Notes: a model not told the origin generated them from the sequence alone. A stretch of DNA of 64,000 nucleotides from Ralstonia pickettii DTP0602 (GCA_000471925.1 CP006667.1:1736001-1800000); one strand, 5' to 3'; positions 28,534 through 37,401 are shown, numbered from the stretch's first letter. Translations and numbers: made by a program.

Positions 28534-29440
28534 TCAGGGGGTTTCCTTGATGGAGGCGCTCCAGCCGATTCGATGCCGATCCTGCGTGGCCTCGTGCCGG
28601 GCATCCTCTTCGCTGTGCAGGTAGGCACTGGTGGTAGCAATCGAGGCATGCCCAAAGTTGTCCCGCACAAAACGCAGGTCGACCTGCTGGTCGGTCATGT
28701 GTGAGCCGGCGGTGTGGCGCAGCCAGTGGGCCGAGGCGCTGGCCAGCACTGCGGCCTGACCCTCCCACTCGGACCCGCGCGCCCGCAGGCGCCTGGCCGC
28801 CATGCCGAATACTTCCTTCAAAATCAGGTGCAGCGCCCCGCGCGACAGGGGCTTGTCGCGCCCCGTCTCACGGCCGATGATGGGTAGCACCAGGGGGCGC
28901 GTCTCCCCAGGCTGCGGGGTAGGCGCCAGGCCGTGGGCGCGGCGGTAGCGCGCCAGTTCGGCGATCAGCTCGTCGGAGGCCGGCACCAGCCGACTCTTGT
29001 TGCCCTTGCCGGTGACCTCCATCCACCAGCGCTCCACACCCGAGCCGTCGCGCCGACAGAAGAACGCCCCCATGGGGGTGCCCGTCACCTCGGCGGCCCG
29101 CAGCCCGCCCAGGTAGAGCACCGTCAGCACCCAGCGGCAGCGCGCGGCATGCAGACGCTCGCGCTCGGTGTCCACCCGCATCGCCTCGACGGTTTCCTTG
29201 ACGGTCGCCCACAGCTCGTGACTCAGGTAGCGCGTGATCCGTGGCCGGCTGGGGGCGCGTCGGCGCCGGGCCAGCGCGAGCGTTGCCGGCCAGGTAGCCG
29301 GCTTCGGTCAGCCAGGCGAAGAGCGCGTTCAGGATCACCATCGCGTGGCGCACGCTGGCGGGCGACAGCGGCCCCGCAAACGGGCGCCAGTCGTAGAACA
29401 AAGCCATTCTGTCACTCCGGAATCTGGCTGGAACCCGCGT
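28534..29440 (-). pseudogene. Tyrosine recombinase/integrase, N-truncated and frameshifted
   Basis: Remnant of a large phage-type tyrosine recombinase. The C-terminal part in one frame (29181 down to 28534) is well preserved: YLGGLRAAEVTGTPMG with the first catalytic arginine, EVTGKGNKSRLVPASDELI, HWLRHTAGSHM (H-x-x-R box), and TSAYLHSEEDARH with the nucleophile tyrosine. The upstream part (WRPFAGPLSPASVRHAMVIL then LTEAGYLAGN) is in another frame, so a frameshift lies near 29275-29290. The N-terminal ~170 residues expected of this family are missing, the gene ending ~30 bp before the ISKra4-like element. A second degraded copy is at 30885-31300. Confidence 0.85.
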
Positions 29441-29470
29441 CGTATATAGAAGTCCAGCCGGTGAGTGGGA

Positions 29471-29489
29471 CGTTAAAAACCTTGGGGTT
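29471..29489 (+). repeat. Left terminal inverted repeat of ISKra4-like element
   Basis: CGTTAAAAACCTTGGGGTT; the exact reverse complement occurs at 30471-30489. Confidence 0.9.
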
Positions 29490-29542
29490 CGAAGGGCAGG
29501 GCACCTAGGATTCCGGCAAATCGCGTCCGCCGGAGACCCAAA

Positions 29543-30487
29543 ATGAAAATCACCATCCGCGCTGAGGTCACCACGGATTATGGCGAAATCGCCACATTTG
29601 AGGTCTGCAAGATTGACCGCCCTTATCGCGAACTTGAACCGGCGAAAGTCGGCCTGTCGCTGGCTGAAGGGAAAGACGTACTGCACGAGCTGCAGAAGAT
29701 AATGGTGGCAATGCAGGCTGAAGAAGTCTGCATGCTGCGACGATTTTGCACTCGCTGTCACAGTTTCCTCGACCTCAAAGATCGACGGATTCGCAAGGTA
29801 GACACAGTTTTTGGTACCGTGCCGTTTCGCAGTGCTCGGATTATTTGCTGTCCGTGCGGAACACCCCTCCCATTGGAGTTCCCGTATAGCCCAATGACGG
29901 AGTACGTCCCGGAGCGGGCGACCAGTGAGTTGCTCGCGCTTGAAGCCAAGCTGTCGGCCCAGATGCCTTATCGGCAGGTCGAAACGGAAAAAGCTGCTCG
30001 ACGTGTGTTGATTTCACGCATCGACAAACTTCGCTGGTGCTTCTGGCATGCCCAGCTTGAGAAGGCCAAAAATCGGATGCAGGGCATCCTGACGATCTGT
30101 CGGGTGATCGTGCCTGAAACGCCTGGCGTTGCCGACAGCCTCGCGCAGCTGGACTACCGGGCCCGAGAGCTTGTTGCATATGTCGATGCGAATGGCGGGG
30201 CGACGATCAATTACGGAGCACGACATCGTCAAGACAAGCCCATCTCAACTGCGCGGGCCGAATCTGCGGTCAATCAGGTGCTGAACAAACGCATGTGCAA
30301 GCGTCAACAAATGCGCTGGTCGCCGAACGGTGTCCATTTGCTTGCCCAGGTCCGTTGTGCCGTGATCAACGGTGACCTCGTCGAGAGACTCGCTAGGTAT
30401 GAGCCACCAACAGAACCGAGGTCAAGGGAAGTCGTTGAGTTCTTGGAGCAACTCGGGCTCTCGCAGTTTAAACCCCAAGGTTTTTAA
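29543..30487 (+). pseudogene. ISKra4-family transposase with internal deletion
   Basis: Open frame of 314 codons recognisable as an ISKra4-type transposase: an N-terminal region with LEPAKVGLSLAEGKDVLHEL and a zinc-finger-like segment (CTRCHSFLD, TVFGTVPFRSARIICCPCG), then YSPMTEYVPERATSELLALE. The C-terminal end matches the family (RAESAVNQVLNKRMCKRQQM, WSPNGVHLLAQVR). Intact members are roughly 450-500 residues, and the middle, where the DDE catalytic core should be, is largely absent, around residues 150-170 here. The frame is open, so the deletion was in frame, but the protein is unlikely to be active. The final codons lie in the right inverted repeat. Confidence 0.75.
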
Positions 30488-30489
30488 CG
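30471..30489 (-). repeat. Right terminal inverted repeat of ISKra4-like element
   Basis: Perfect 19-bp reverse complement of 29471-29489. The transposase reading frame runs into it and uses it to encode its last residues and its TAA stop. Confidence 0.9.
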
Positions 30490-30884
30490 CTCCCGCCGAA
30501 AGCCGACTAGGGCACTGAGAAGGCTTTGCCTAGGGCGGACCGGTGGACGGTGTTCCGGGGGGGCTTCGAAATTTTCGTTACCGGCATGTCTGCGAAGTCA
30601 CGTGGCTAGGCAATTTCGCAGGCGGTGTCTGCGGAATGTGGTCGACGGACCAAGAGGCGCCGCGCCGGAACCTCCTCGAAAGATCAGTGATCGTCGCTTG
30701 AGCAAGGCTTGCCCATGCCGTGCGGTTCTGGCCTGCCTTGCTCAAACTCGACAATGCGGCGACCGATTTCCCTGTCGTGGCAGTCATCAGCGCGTCCGGT
30801 GGCTTCCAGCGGGGCGACGATGTCGCCGTGGATGCTGCCATAGCCGGCACTGCCCGGAATAGCGCGAACGAGATCTGCGTTGAA
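30490..30884. other. Intergenic DNA between IS and integrase remnant; no gene recognised
   Basis: About 400 bp with short open frames on both strands but no recognisable protein, clear start site or RNA structure. It is probably decayed coding sequence from a former mobile element. Confidence 0.4.
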
Positions 30885-31300
30885 TCACGGTTCTTCCTTC
30901 TTCGGGGGGCCCCAACCGATTCGATGCCGCTCCTGCGTGGCTTCATGGCGGGCATCCTCTTCGCTATGCAGGTAGCCGCTAGTCGTTGACAGCGAGCTAT
31001 GCCCGAAGTTGTCGCGCACAAAGCGCAGGTCGACCTGCCGATCCGTCATGTGGGAGCCAGCGGTGTGGCGCAGCCAGTGCGCCGAGGCGCTGGCCAGCAC
31101 CGCTGGCCTGACCCTCCCACTTGGACGCGCGCGCGCAGGCGCGCCGCGGCCATGTCAAATACCTCCTTCAGCACCAGAGCAGCGCCCCGGGTGACAGGGC
31201 CTGATCGCGACCCGGCTCACGGCCGATCACCGGCAGCACCAGCGGGCGCGTTTCCTCAGACTGCGGGCTAGGCGGCAGTCCGGGGGCGCGGTAGCGCACC
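30885..31300 (-). pseudogene. Second, more degraded copy of the tyrosine integrase (C-terminal part)
   Basis: DNA and protein closely match the integrase remnant at 28534-28960: HWLRHTAGSHM, DLRFVRDNFGHSSLSTTS and GYLHSEEDARHEATQERHR are present in one frame (31100 down to 30885). Further upstream the homology continues in other frames through small indels to about 31300, where it stops abruptly and joins unrelated sequence. Only the catalytic C-terminal third remains. Together with the first copy it brackets the ISKra4-like element in direct orientation. Confidence 0.75.
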
Positions 31301-31605
31301 AGTAATAGACCTGACCGAGTGTGGTCTTCAGCTCGGCGCAATGACCATCGTGCAGGCGACGGTGTACGCCGCATGCCTTGCATGCTCTCTGCGACGGGCA
31401 AGAGCGATCGAGTTGCTCGACAATAAATTCCCCCGGGATGCAATTGATCAGTGACTTTACTTCGGCCAAGGACAATCCGACGTCCCCGAGGCGTGACTTC
31501 CGGCGAGGCGGTGAAACCGCATTACCTTGATCCGCTTGACCGCGATTCCTTCGCCGTCGTCGAACTCGAGAACGATCGTGTCTCGCAGGGCGGCTCCCCG
31601 TCTCA
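31301..31605 (-). pseudogene. N-terminal remnant of a second ISKra4-like transposase, frameshifted
   Basis: On the minus strand one frame encodes RDTIVLEFDDGEGIAVKRIK and the next frame continues GDVGLSLAEVKSLINCIPGE, then CKACGVHRRLHDGHCAELKT and TLGQVYYW. The GLSLAE..L motif, the C-x2-C finger and the T-L-G-x-V-Y segment resemble the N-terminus of ISKra4-type transposases. A frameshift near 31490 and truncation at about 31300, where integrase sequence begins, show it is dead. Family assignment is moderately sure because the catalytic part is missing. Confidence 0.5.
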
Positions 31606-31908
31606 TTGTTGCGAAGACGATACACCACGGCAGGACCCTTTTTGGTCAGGCAACTGACCTGCTCGACGCTCTGGTGCCTTGGCGTGACCGGCAATGTCTG
31701 TGCGGTAGCGCACATAGACGGCTCACGTTGGACCCTGTCGCAGCCAAATATGGTCGGAAGTGGTATCTGCAGGTCCTCCTGCAAGGCAGCAGCCAACGCG
31801 TGAGGGGGCCGAGAGCAGTTCTGGCGCGGGGCGATGCCTTGGCGACGGGAACCACGACAACCCCGCTCAAACTCATGTGGTGCAGCGCCTACGGTCCAGG
31901 TGGAAGAT
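31606..31908. other. Gap upstream of the cytochrome peroxidase gene; no gene recognised
   Basis: Roughly 300 bp with no recognisable coding or RNA feature. It must contain whatever promoter drives the downstream peroxidase gene, but no convincing -35/-10 pair stands out. Confidence 0.35.
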
Positions 31909-34053
31909 ATGCCCAACAACCCCCACGCTCTTGATACCAACCCCGATCCGACGCAGCCGCGCTCCCGCGCTCATGCGCCCGGGCCCGGTGATTGCCTGCC
32001 GTTACGCATCGACGGCGCCCGCTCCTCGTCCCCGGGCGCGGGAAAATTGCGCCGCCAAAGGCAACGCGGTCAGGCACCGCTTAAGGCGATGCTCATGGTC
32101 GCCATCCTGATGGCGACACCAGTTCTGATGTGGCGCTTACTGCAGGCGCAAGTGGTAGATCCACTGGCGGGGCTGAAGTCGCTCAAGACCGCTGTGGTTC
32201 CCGGTCCGCCTGCCGAAGTTCTCGATCAGTTCGTCAAGGACAAGGCGGCCGCCATCCAGCTCGGCAAGGCGCTGTTCTGGGACATGAAAGTGGGCAGCGA
32301 CAACAAGACCGCCTGCGCAAGTTGCCACTTCCATGCCGGTGTCGACAACCGCATCACGAACCAGCTCTCTCCAGGCCTGCTGGGCGGCGATAAGACCTTC
32401 CAGCTGGGCCGGCCTAACTACACCCTGAAGCCGGAAGACTTTGCGTTCACCAAGCACGTGGACGTGAACCAGGCGCAGCCGCAACTCTCGAACGTCAATG
32501 AGGTTTCTGGCTCGCAGGGGGTATTCACCCGCAACTTCGTTGAATTCGGCACGGGCAAGACAGGCGATGTCTGCGCCACGGTTTCCGACGACATCTTCCA
32601 CGGCGGTACAGGCTTCAACATCAACGGCGTCAACACGCGGCAAGTGACCGGACGCAATACGCCGTCCGTGATCAATGCGGTATTCAATTTCCGCAACTTC
32701 TGGGATGGGCGCGCCAACAACATGTACAACGGCGGCGATCCGTTTGGCATGAGGAATCCCAATGCCCTTGTGTGGAAGCACGAGGGTGGCGTGCTCAGGC
32801 AAATCCAGGTGGCCATTCCAGGCGCCTCCCTGGCGTCGCAGAGTGACGGGCCGCCCCTGAGCGCGGTCGAGATGAGTTGCGCGGGCCGGTCATTCATGAA
32901 GCTCGGCAAGAAGCTGCTTGGCCAGCGGCCGTTGGCCGGCCAGACCATCGCTGCGGACGACAGCGTACTTGGCCCCTTGGAGTTACTGCGCAACAACGAT
33001 CAGCTACCGACTTACTCTGAGCTGGTCAAGAAGGCATTCCGCCCCGAGTATTGGAACTCACCGACACTGATGCGCATGTCGGCTGCGGATGAGGCGAAAA
33101 CCGGCTCGATGGATTTGCTGCCCGCCCGCCCGTTCAAGCGCAGCAACGAGAAGTTCGAGGTAAGCCAGATGGAGGCCAACTTCGCGCTCTTCTTCGGCCT
33201 CGCGGTTCAGCTTTACGAGTCTACCTTGATTGCCAACGATACGCCGGTCGACCGTTACCTCGACGGCCAGACCGGAGCCTTGAATGAGCAGCAGTTACGC
33301 GGCGCCAGGATCTTCACCGGGGCCGGGCGTTGCAGCCGCTGTCACTCGGGTGCTGAACTCACTGCCGCCTCATTCTCCAGCGTGACCGCGCAGCGGCTCA
33401 GGCGGATGCCAATGGGAGATGGGCTGGAAGCTGTTTATGACAACGGCTTCTACAACATCGGCGTGCAACCGACCGCAGAGGATCTCGGCGTCGGCGGCAT
33501 CGATCCGTTCGGCAATCCGTTCTCCGAAACGCGGATGGCGCAGCAGGGCAAGACCCAGTTGCTGGGCAACGGCTTCGATACCACCAAGGAGACGGCAGTC
33601 GGCGAGACCCAGCGTGTGGCGGTTGACGGTGCCTTCAAGACACCAAGTCTGCGCAATCTGGAGTTTACCGGCCCGTATTTCCATAACGGCGGAAAATCTA
33701 CCCTGATGCAGGTGGTGGACTTCTATAACCGTGGCGGGGATTTTGCGGACGTCAACAGGGCGAATCTGGATCGGGGCATTGCGCCGCTCGGCCTGACGGA
33801 GTCGGACAAGCAAGACCTGGTGGCTTTCATGCTTGCCCTGAGTGATGACCGCGTGCGCTATCGCAAAGCGCCGTTCGATCACCCCTCGCTCTGCTTCCCC
33901 CAGGGGCATAAGGTCAGCTCTTCCGGAGCCTTGCTGCAGGACGGAAGCACCGGGAACGGCGTGGACAACACGGAATGCATTAGCGCGGTGGGAGCGGGGG
34001 GCGCGAGCACCGGCCTTAAGCCGTTCCTCAACCTCGATCCGTTCCAGCGTTAG
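31909..34053 (+). CDS. Di-haem cytochrome c peroxidase-like protein, membrane-anchored
   Basis: Periplasmic di-haem protein of the bacterial cytochrome c peroxidase/MauG superfamily, 714 aa from the ATG at 31909 (AGGTGGA upstream). Residues 1-58 are a Pro/Arg-rich cytoplasmic tail, followed by one hydrophobic helix (~60-78) that acts as anchor or uncleaved signal. Haem-binding CASCH lies at 136-140 and CSRCH at 475-479. Other family features are NTPSVINAVFNFRNFWDGRA and TPSLRNLEFTGPYFHNGG. It is about twice the size of classical CcpA (~330 aa), with a ~340-residue separation between haem motifs, so it belongs to the enlarged subgroup of unknown substrate. No partner gene is adjacent. Confidence 0.88.
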   Translation: MPNNPHALDTNPDPTQPRSRAHAPGPGDCLPLRIDGARSSSPGAGKLRRQRQRGQAPLKAMLMVAILMATPVLMWRLLQAQVVDPLAGLKSLKTAVVPGPPAEVLDQFVKDKAAAIQLGKALFWDMKVGSDNKTACASCHFHAGVDNRITNQLSPGLLGGDKTFQLGRPNYTLKPEDFAFTKHVDVNQAQPQLSNVNEVSGSQGVFTRNFVEFGTGKTGDVCATVSDDIFHGGTGFNINGVNTRQVTGRNTPSVINAVFNFRNFWDGRANNMYNGGDPFGMRNPNALVWKHEGGVLRQIQVAIPGASLASQSDGPPLSAVEMSCAGRSFMKLGKKLLGQRPLAGQTIAADDSVLGPLELLRNNDQLPTYSELVKKAFRPEYWNSPTLMRMSAADEAKTGSMDLLPARPFKRSNEKFEVSQMEANFALFFGLAVQLYESTLIANDTPVDRYLDGQTGALNEQQLRGARIFTGAGRCSRCHSGAELTAASFSSVTAQRLRRMPMGDGLEAVYDNGFYNIGVQPTAEDLGVGGIDPFGNPFSETRMAQQGKTQLLGNGFDTTKETAVGETQRVAVDGAFKTPSLRNLEFTGPYFHNGGKSTLMQVVDFYNRGGDFADVNRANLDRGIAPLGLTESDKQDLVAFMLALSDDRVRYRKAPFDHPSLCFPQGHKVSSSGALLQDGSTGNGVDNTECISAVGAGGASTGLKPFLNLDPFQR

Positions 34054-34058
34054 TGGAT

Positions 34059-34098
34059 GAGTCAGCGGCGATTCGCGCAGCGCGGGTCCCGCTGACTC
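34059..34098. terminator. Inverted repeat between convergent genes, probable bidirectional terminator
   Basis: Perfect 10-bp arms GAGTCAGCGG (34059-34068) and CCGCTGACTC (34089-34098) with a 20-nt loop, 5 bp after the stop of the di-haem protein gene and 1 bp before the stop of a leftward coding remnant. There is no long T-tract on either side. Confidence 0.6.
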
Positions 34099-34099
34099 C

Positions 34100-34187
34100 T
34101 TACTGCCCTGGTGCGGTGGCCAACTGGTTGGTCTCGGCCGCCATGATGAAGTCGTTCTCGTTCAGAGCCTTGATCGTCTTGATTTGT
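34100..34187 (-). pseudogene. C-terminal fragment of an unidentified protein
   Basis: A leftward frame ending in TAA at 34100-34102 encodes IKTIKALNENDFIMAAETNQ then LATAPGQ. Nearly every third base is G or C, like real genes here, and a stem-loop follows directly, so it looks like the 3' end of a former gene whose upstream part was lost near 34190. I do not recognise the family. Confidence 0.35.
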
Positions 34188-34333
34188 CAGGAAATCGTGG
34201 CCCGCGCCAACCAAAACTAATATGGGAGTGGCCAAAAGCAGGGGGAAAATCCGTCAGGAAAGGAGTCATTGTCTTGAGACTACCGGAGATCCCCCATGCA
34301 CATCTCGATCAAATCATGCATTGAAGGGGAGGG

Positions 34334-35071
34334 GTGTACAATCTCGTCGATGTCGAGGGCCTGCATAAGCAGTATGGCGACAACGAAGTCCTGAAGGGCA
34401 TCGACTTGCAGATCGGCCGGCGTGAGGTCGTCTGCATCATCGGCCGCAGCGGCTCCGGCAAGAGCACGCTGCTGCGCTGCCTGAACGGGCTCGAGGCTTT
34501 CCAGCAAGGCAAGCTGTCGATCGACGGCCAGGTGCTGCGTCACGGCGACGCGAAGGCGATGCGCGATCTGCGACAAAGCGTCGGCATGATTTTCCAGAAT
34601 TTCAACCTGTTCCCACACCTGACCGCAGGCCAGAACGTGATGCTCGCGCCCACGCTGTTCAAGGACGTGCCGAAGGTGGATGCGCGCCGGCGCGCGCAGG
34701 CACTGCTGCAGCGCGTCGGCCTCGGTGCGAAGTTCGACAGCTACCCCGACCAGCTCAGTGGCGGACAGCAGCAGCGCGTGGCGATCGCCCGCGCGCTGGC
34801 GATGGACCCGGCCGTGCTGCTCTGCGACGAAGTCACTTCCGCGCTGGACCCGGAGCTGGTGGGAGAGGTGCTGAGTGTGGTCGAGTCTATCGCCGCCGAA
34901 GGCATGACGCTGATCATGGTCACGCACGAGATGAACTTTGCGCGCAAGGTCAGCGACCGCATCGTCTTCATGCACCAGGGCAAGGTGCACGAGACCGGCA
35001 CCCCTGGTCAGGTGTTCGGCGACCCACGGACGCCAGAACTGCGGCAGTTCCTGTCGGCCATGCACGGCTGA
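34334..35071 (+). CDS. Polar amino-acid ABC transporter ATP-binding protein (orphan)
   Basis: ATPase subunit of the GlnQ/HisP type (245 aa) that would power uptake of a polar amino acid. Walker A GRSGSGKSTLL, Q-loop MIFQNFNLFPHLT, ABC signature LSGGQQQRVAIARALA, Walker B AVLLCDEVTSALDP, and H-loop VTHEMNFARKVSDRI are all intact. The apparent start is a GTG at 34334 squeezed against a G-rich run, so the true start is uncertain. No permease or binding-protein gene is next to it on either side, which is unusual; the upstream part of an operon may have been lost with the remnant at 34100-34187. It is convergent with the flavin monooxygenase gene. Confidence 0.85.
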   Translation: MYNLVDVEGLHKQYGDNEVLKGIDLQIGRREVVCIIGRSGSGKSTLLRCLNGLEAFQQGKLSIDGQVLRHGDAKAMRDLRQSVGMIFQNFNLFPHLTAGQNVMLAPTLFKDVPKVDARRRAQALLQRVGLGAKFDSYPDQLSGGQQQRVAIARALAMDPAVLLCDEVTSALDPELVGEVLSVVESIAAEGMTLIMVTHEMNFARKVSDRIVFMHQGKVHETGTPGQVFGDPRTPELRQFLSAMHG

Positions 35072-35254
35072 TTCGCGGCGCAGCTGCCGGAACTGCTAAA
35101 CACCGGTGTGATCGAAGGCTTTCGTCGTCGAAGTCGAGGCCCGCCGTCTCCGGAGCGCTACGATGAACCAGGTGGCGATCGCCGCGTCGGGCCCCTCGCG
35201 GCCCGGACGCACAGCGTGCGTGGGCGACTGGAATGGCTGGCGACGCGAGGCGGT

Positions 35255-36778
35255 TCAGGCGACGACGGCTTCCCGGCTGCCGATCAAGCTGCGCAACCGC
35301 AGCTCCTCCGGCGTAAACTCCGGGCCGCGTATTGCCCCGAATGCCTGAGCGGCTGCCAGCGCCCGGGTCGGCGCGTCGTTCAGGCGGTCTGGGCCTTGCA
35401 AGCGGAACGAGACCGGCGACAGGGGGCCGAACAACAGCGCGCGTTCGAGCTCGGACCAGCGCGCCAGATCGGGCTCCACGCCGATCTGGCGCGCCAGCGA
35501 AACCGCAAGATCATGTAGCACTGGCTGCTGCCCGCGCTGCCGCATCGCCCGGGACGCTGCCAGCCCCTGCGCCATCTGGGTCGGCGACGGCATGGGTGTC
35601 AGGCCGGCCAGCGTGTAGGCAATCCAACGGGCCTGCAGTTCGAGCACCGGCAGATAGGGGCCGACCAGGTTGTAGAGGCCGACGAAGGCCAGTCCCCGGA
35701 GGTCCGGATGAAAGGTATGGGCGTGCAAGTCTAGCCCCCTGCCGTCGTAGTTCAGCGTCCGTGCAATGTCTGGCGCCAGCCACGGCACCGACAGTCCATA
35801 GCCGGTCCCGAAGAGAATCGCATCGGGCGTCGCGACAGTGCCGTCGGTAAAGCGCACGGTGCCTCCTTCGATGCGGTCGATCCAGGGGCGCACGGTAACC
35901 CGGCCTTCGGCCACAGCCGGCAGGAAACCCTGTGACTGGGAGATGCCCGCCGCGAATACATTGGCATCGGGCACCGGCGCCCCAAACTGGTCGGGCGCGC
36001 CGCCGGCCCGAAGCGCGGCCGCCTTCAGACCCTCCGCTAGCGCCTCGGCCGGAAGCACCTCGCCTGCCAGCGCTGCAGCGCGGTGGAACAGCACATGTTC
36101 GGCCGGCACGCCTGCAATCAGCTTAGGGACAATATAACGCTGGCGGCGGTAGGCTGCTGTGACGTTTGCTCCGCCAAAAGCGAGATCAGAGGCGATTTCC
36201 AGGGCGCTGATCGAACAGCCGGCCACCAGCACAGAACGGCCTCGGTAAGGCTCAGCACCCTTGTAACGCGCGGTATGTGCGATGCCGAGCGCGCCGGTAA
36301 AGTTCGCCATGCTAGGAATGTCAGGCAGAAGCGGCACGGCTTGCGCGCCCGTGGCCACGATCACTTGGCTGAAGCTCTCTTCGTGCATTCTGCCCGCACT
36401 GCGCGAACGTAGCCGCCAGCAGCTGCCCTCCGCGGCCTCGAGGTGCTCGACACGCGTGCCGAAGCGGATGCAGCGCAGTAAATCGAAGCGGGCTGCATAG
36501 CGCTCCAGGTAGGCAAGCATCTGGTCCTGGCGCGGATACGTCGCGACATCTTCGCCATGCTCCAGGTCGGAGAAGGCCGACATGACTCGGCTGGTGTTTG
36601 TGCGCATCCCGGGCCAGGTCGCGCTGGCCGCGCTGCACGAGTTCCATTGACCGCCGAGCCGGTCGCCGGCCTCGAGCAGGATCGGCTCGAAGCCGTGCTG
36701 CAGCAGCCAGCGAGCCGAGACCAAGCCGCCCGGGCCGGCGCCGATGATGGCAACCTGCCTGCCTTTCGGATGTTGCAT
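35255..36778 (-). CDS. Flavin-containing monooxygenase (FAD/NADPH-dependent)
   Basis: 507-aa flavoprotein monooxygenase of the FMO/Baeyer-Villiger group. The N-terminal FAD site VAIIGAGPGGLVSARWLLQ (GxGxxG at 13-18) is followed by the RLGGQWNS and TSRVMSAFSDL segments. The second dinucleotide site reads VLVAGCSISALEIASDLA, with the usual GxGxxG degenerated to GCSISA, so NADPH binding may differ. The conserved ATG-type motif DAILFGTGY is also present. Two PNPOx-type proteins are encoded divergently, and a palindrome lies between, suggesting common control. The substrate, a soft nucleophile or ketone, cannot be named. Confidence 0.82.
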   Translation of the reverse strand: MQHPKGRQVAIIGAGPGGLVSARWLLQHGFEPILLEAGDRLGGQWNSCSAASATWPGMRTNTSRVMSAFSDLEHGEDVATYPRQDQMLAYLERYAARFDLLRCIRFGTRVEHLEAAEGSCWRLRSRSAGRMHEESFSQVIVATGAQAVPLLPDIPSMANFTGALGIAHTARYKGAEPYRGRSVLVAGCSISALEIASDLAFGGANVTAAYRRQRYIVPKLIAGVPAEHVLFHRAAALAGEVLPAEALAEGLKAAALRAGGAPDQFGAPVPDANVFAAGISQSQGFLPAVAEGRVTVRPWIDRIEGGTVRFTDGTVATPDAILFGTGYGLSVPWLAPDIARTLNYDGRGLDLHAHTFHPDLRGLAFVGLYNLVGPYLPVLELQARWIAYTLAGLTPMPSPTQMAQGLAASRAMRQRGQQPVLHDLAVSLARQIGVEPDLARWSELERALLFGPLSPVSFRLQGPDRLNDAPTRALAAAQAFGAIRGPEFTPEELRLRSLIGSREAVVA

Positions 36779-36780
36779 GG

Positions 36781-36818
36781 TGGGACTATCCTTTTGTGGA
36801 TGGTCCCAACGTTATAAT
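36781..36818. promoter_or_regulatory. Palindrome and -10-like box in the FMO / PNPOx divergent gap
   Basis: Inverted repeat TGGGAC (36781-36786) ... GTCCCA (36803-36808) immediately precedes the FMO start, and a consensus-like TATAAT (36813-36818) lies just to its right on the plus strand; the -35 is weak. The arrangement suits an operator controlling one or both divergent genes. Confidence 0.4.
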
Positions 36819-36918
36819 CTGCCACACAAAATAGCGTCGCTAAAAGGTTGCTAAGTGGCTGGCCGTACTTCCTAAGTTGTTCCTAACCGTTTACGAAGCG
36901 AAGACAATCCGGGCCAAT

Positions 36919-37401
36919 ATGCGGCTATCAGACGAGATCCTGGACTTTATCGCGAGCCCTGTGATGATCATCGTCGGCACGCGAGACCAGGCCAACCGGC
37001 CCTCGATCGCTCGCGCGGTCGGTGCTCGCGCCATCAACGAGGAAATCGTCGAGGTCATCGTGTCCGCCTGGCAATGGCCGGAAGCGATGGACAACGTAGC
37101 CGCCAACGGGCAGGCCGCCGTCACCTTTGCGCGCCCCGCGGACTATGTCTCCTATCAATTGAAAGGCTCCGCCCAACTCCGCGCAGTCGATTCCTCAGAC
37201 CTGGAGCTTTCCCGGCGCTACCGGGCCGACATCTATGCTTTGTTCGGCGGCCTCGGACTGCGGCCCGAACTGGTCTCACCGTGGCTCGCGGATCGGGAGC
37301 TGACGGTCGCACGGCTGCACGTGCGAGAGGCCTACATCCAGACCCCCGGGCCAAAGGCAGGCACCGCTGCGGGCTCGCCCACCGAAAGGGGTGCGCGATG
37401 A
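36919..37401 (+). CDS. PNPOx-like (pyridoxamine 5'-phosphate oxidase-fold) protein
   Basis: 160-aa protein that resembles the flavin-binding split-barrel fold: LDFIASPVMIIVGTRDQANR near the N-terminus, VGARAINEEIVEVIVSAWQW, and VTFARPADYVSYQLKGSAQL. Start at the ATG 36919 (MRLSDEILDF) is chosen; a TTG at 36877 would add 14 residues and neither has a strong ribosome site. It overlaps the next gene (TGA of this gene within ATGATG), implying coupled expression with the larger PNPOx-GAF protein. A role in flavin or F420-type redox chemistry is possible but not shown. Confidence 0.65.
   Translation: MRLSDEILDFIASPVMIIVGTRDQANRPSIARAVGARAINEEIVEVIVSAWQWPEAMDNVAANGQAAVTFARPADYVSYQLKGSAQLRAVDSSDLELSRRYRADIYALFGGLGLRPELVSPWLADRELTVARLHVREAYIQTPGPKAGTAAGSPTERGAR

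Larger units (their letters stand above)
29471..30489 (+). mobile_element. ISKra4-like insertion element, internally deleted
   Basis: An element of about 1.02 kb bounded by perfect 19-bp inverted repeats and carrying one transposase frame in between. Typical ISKra4 elements are larger, consistent with the internal deletion seen in the transposase. No clear target-site duplication is visible at the ends; beyond the 19-bp core the ends are still similar if one base is inserted (GGGA-CGTT versus GGGAGCGTT). It lies next to integrase debris, downstream of the exopolysaccharide locus. Confidence 0.8.
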
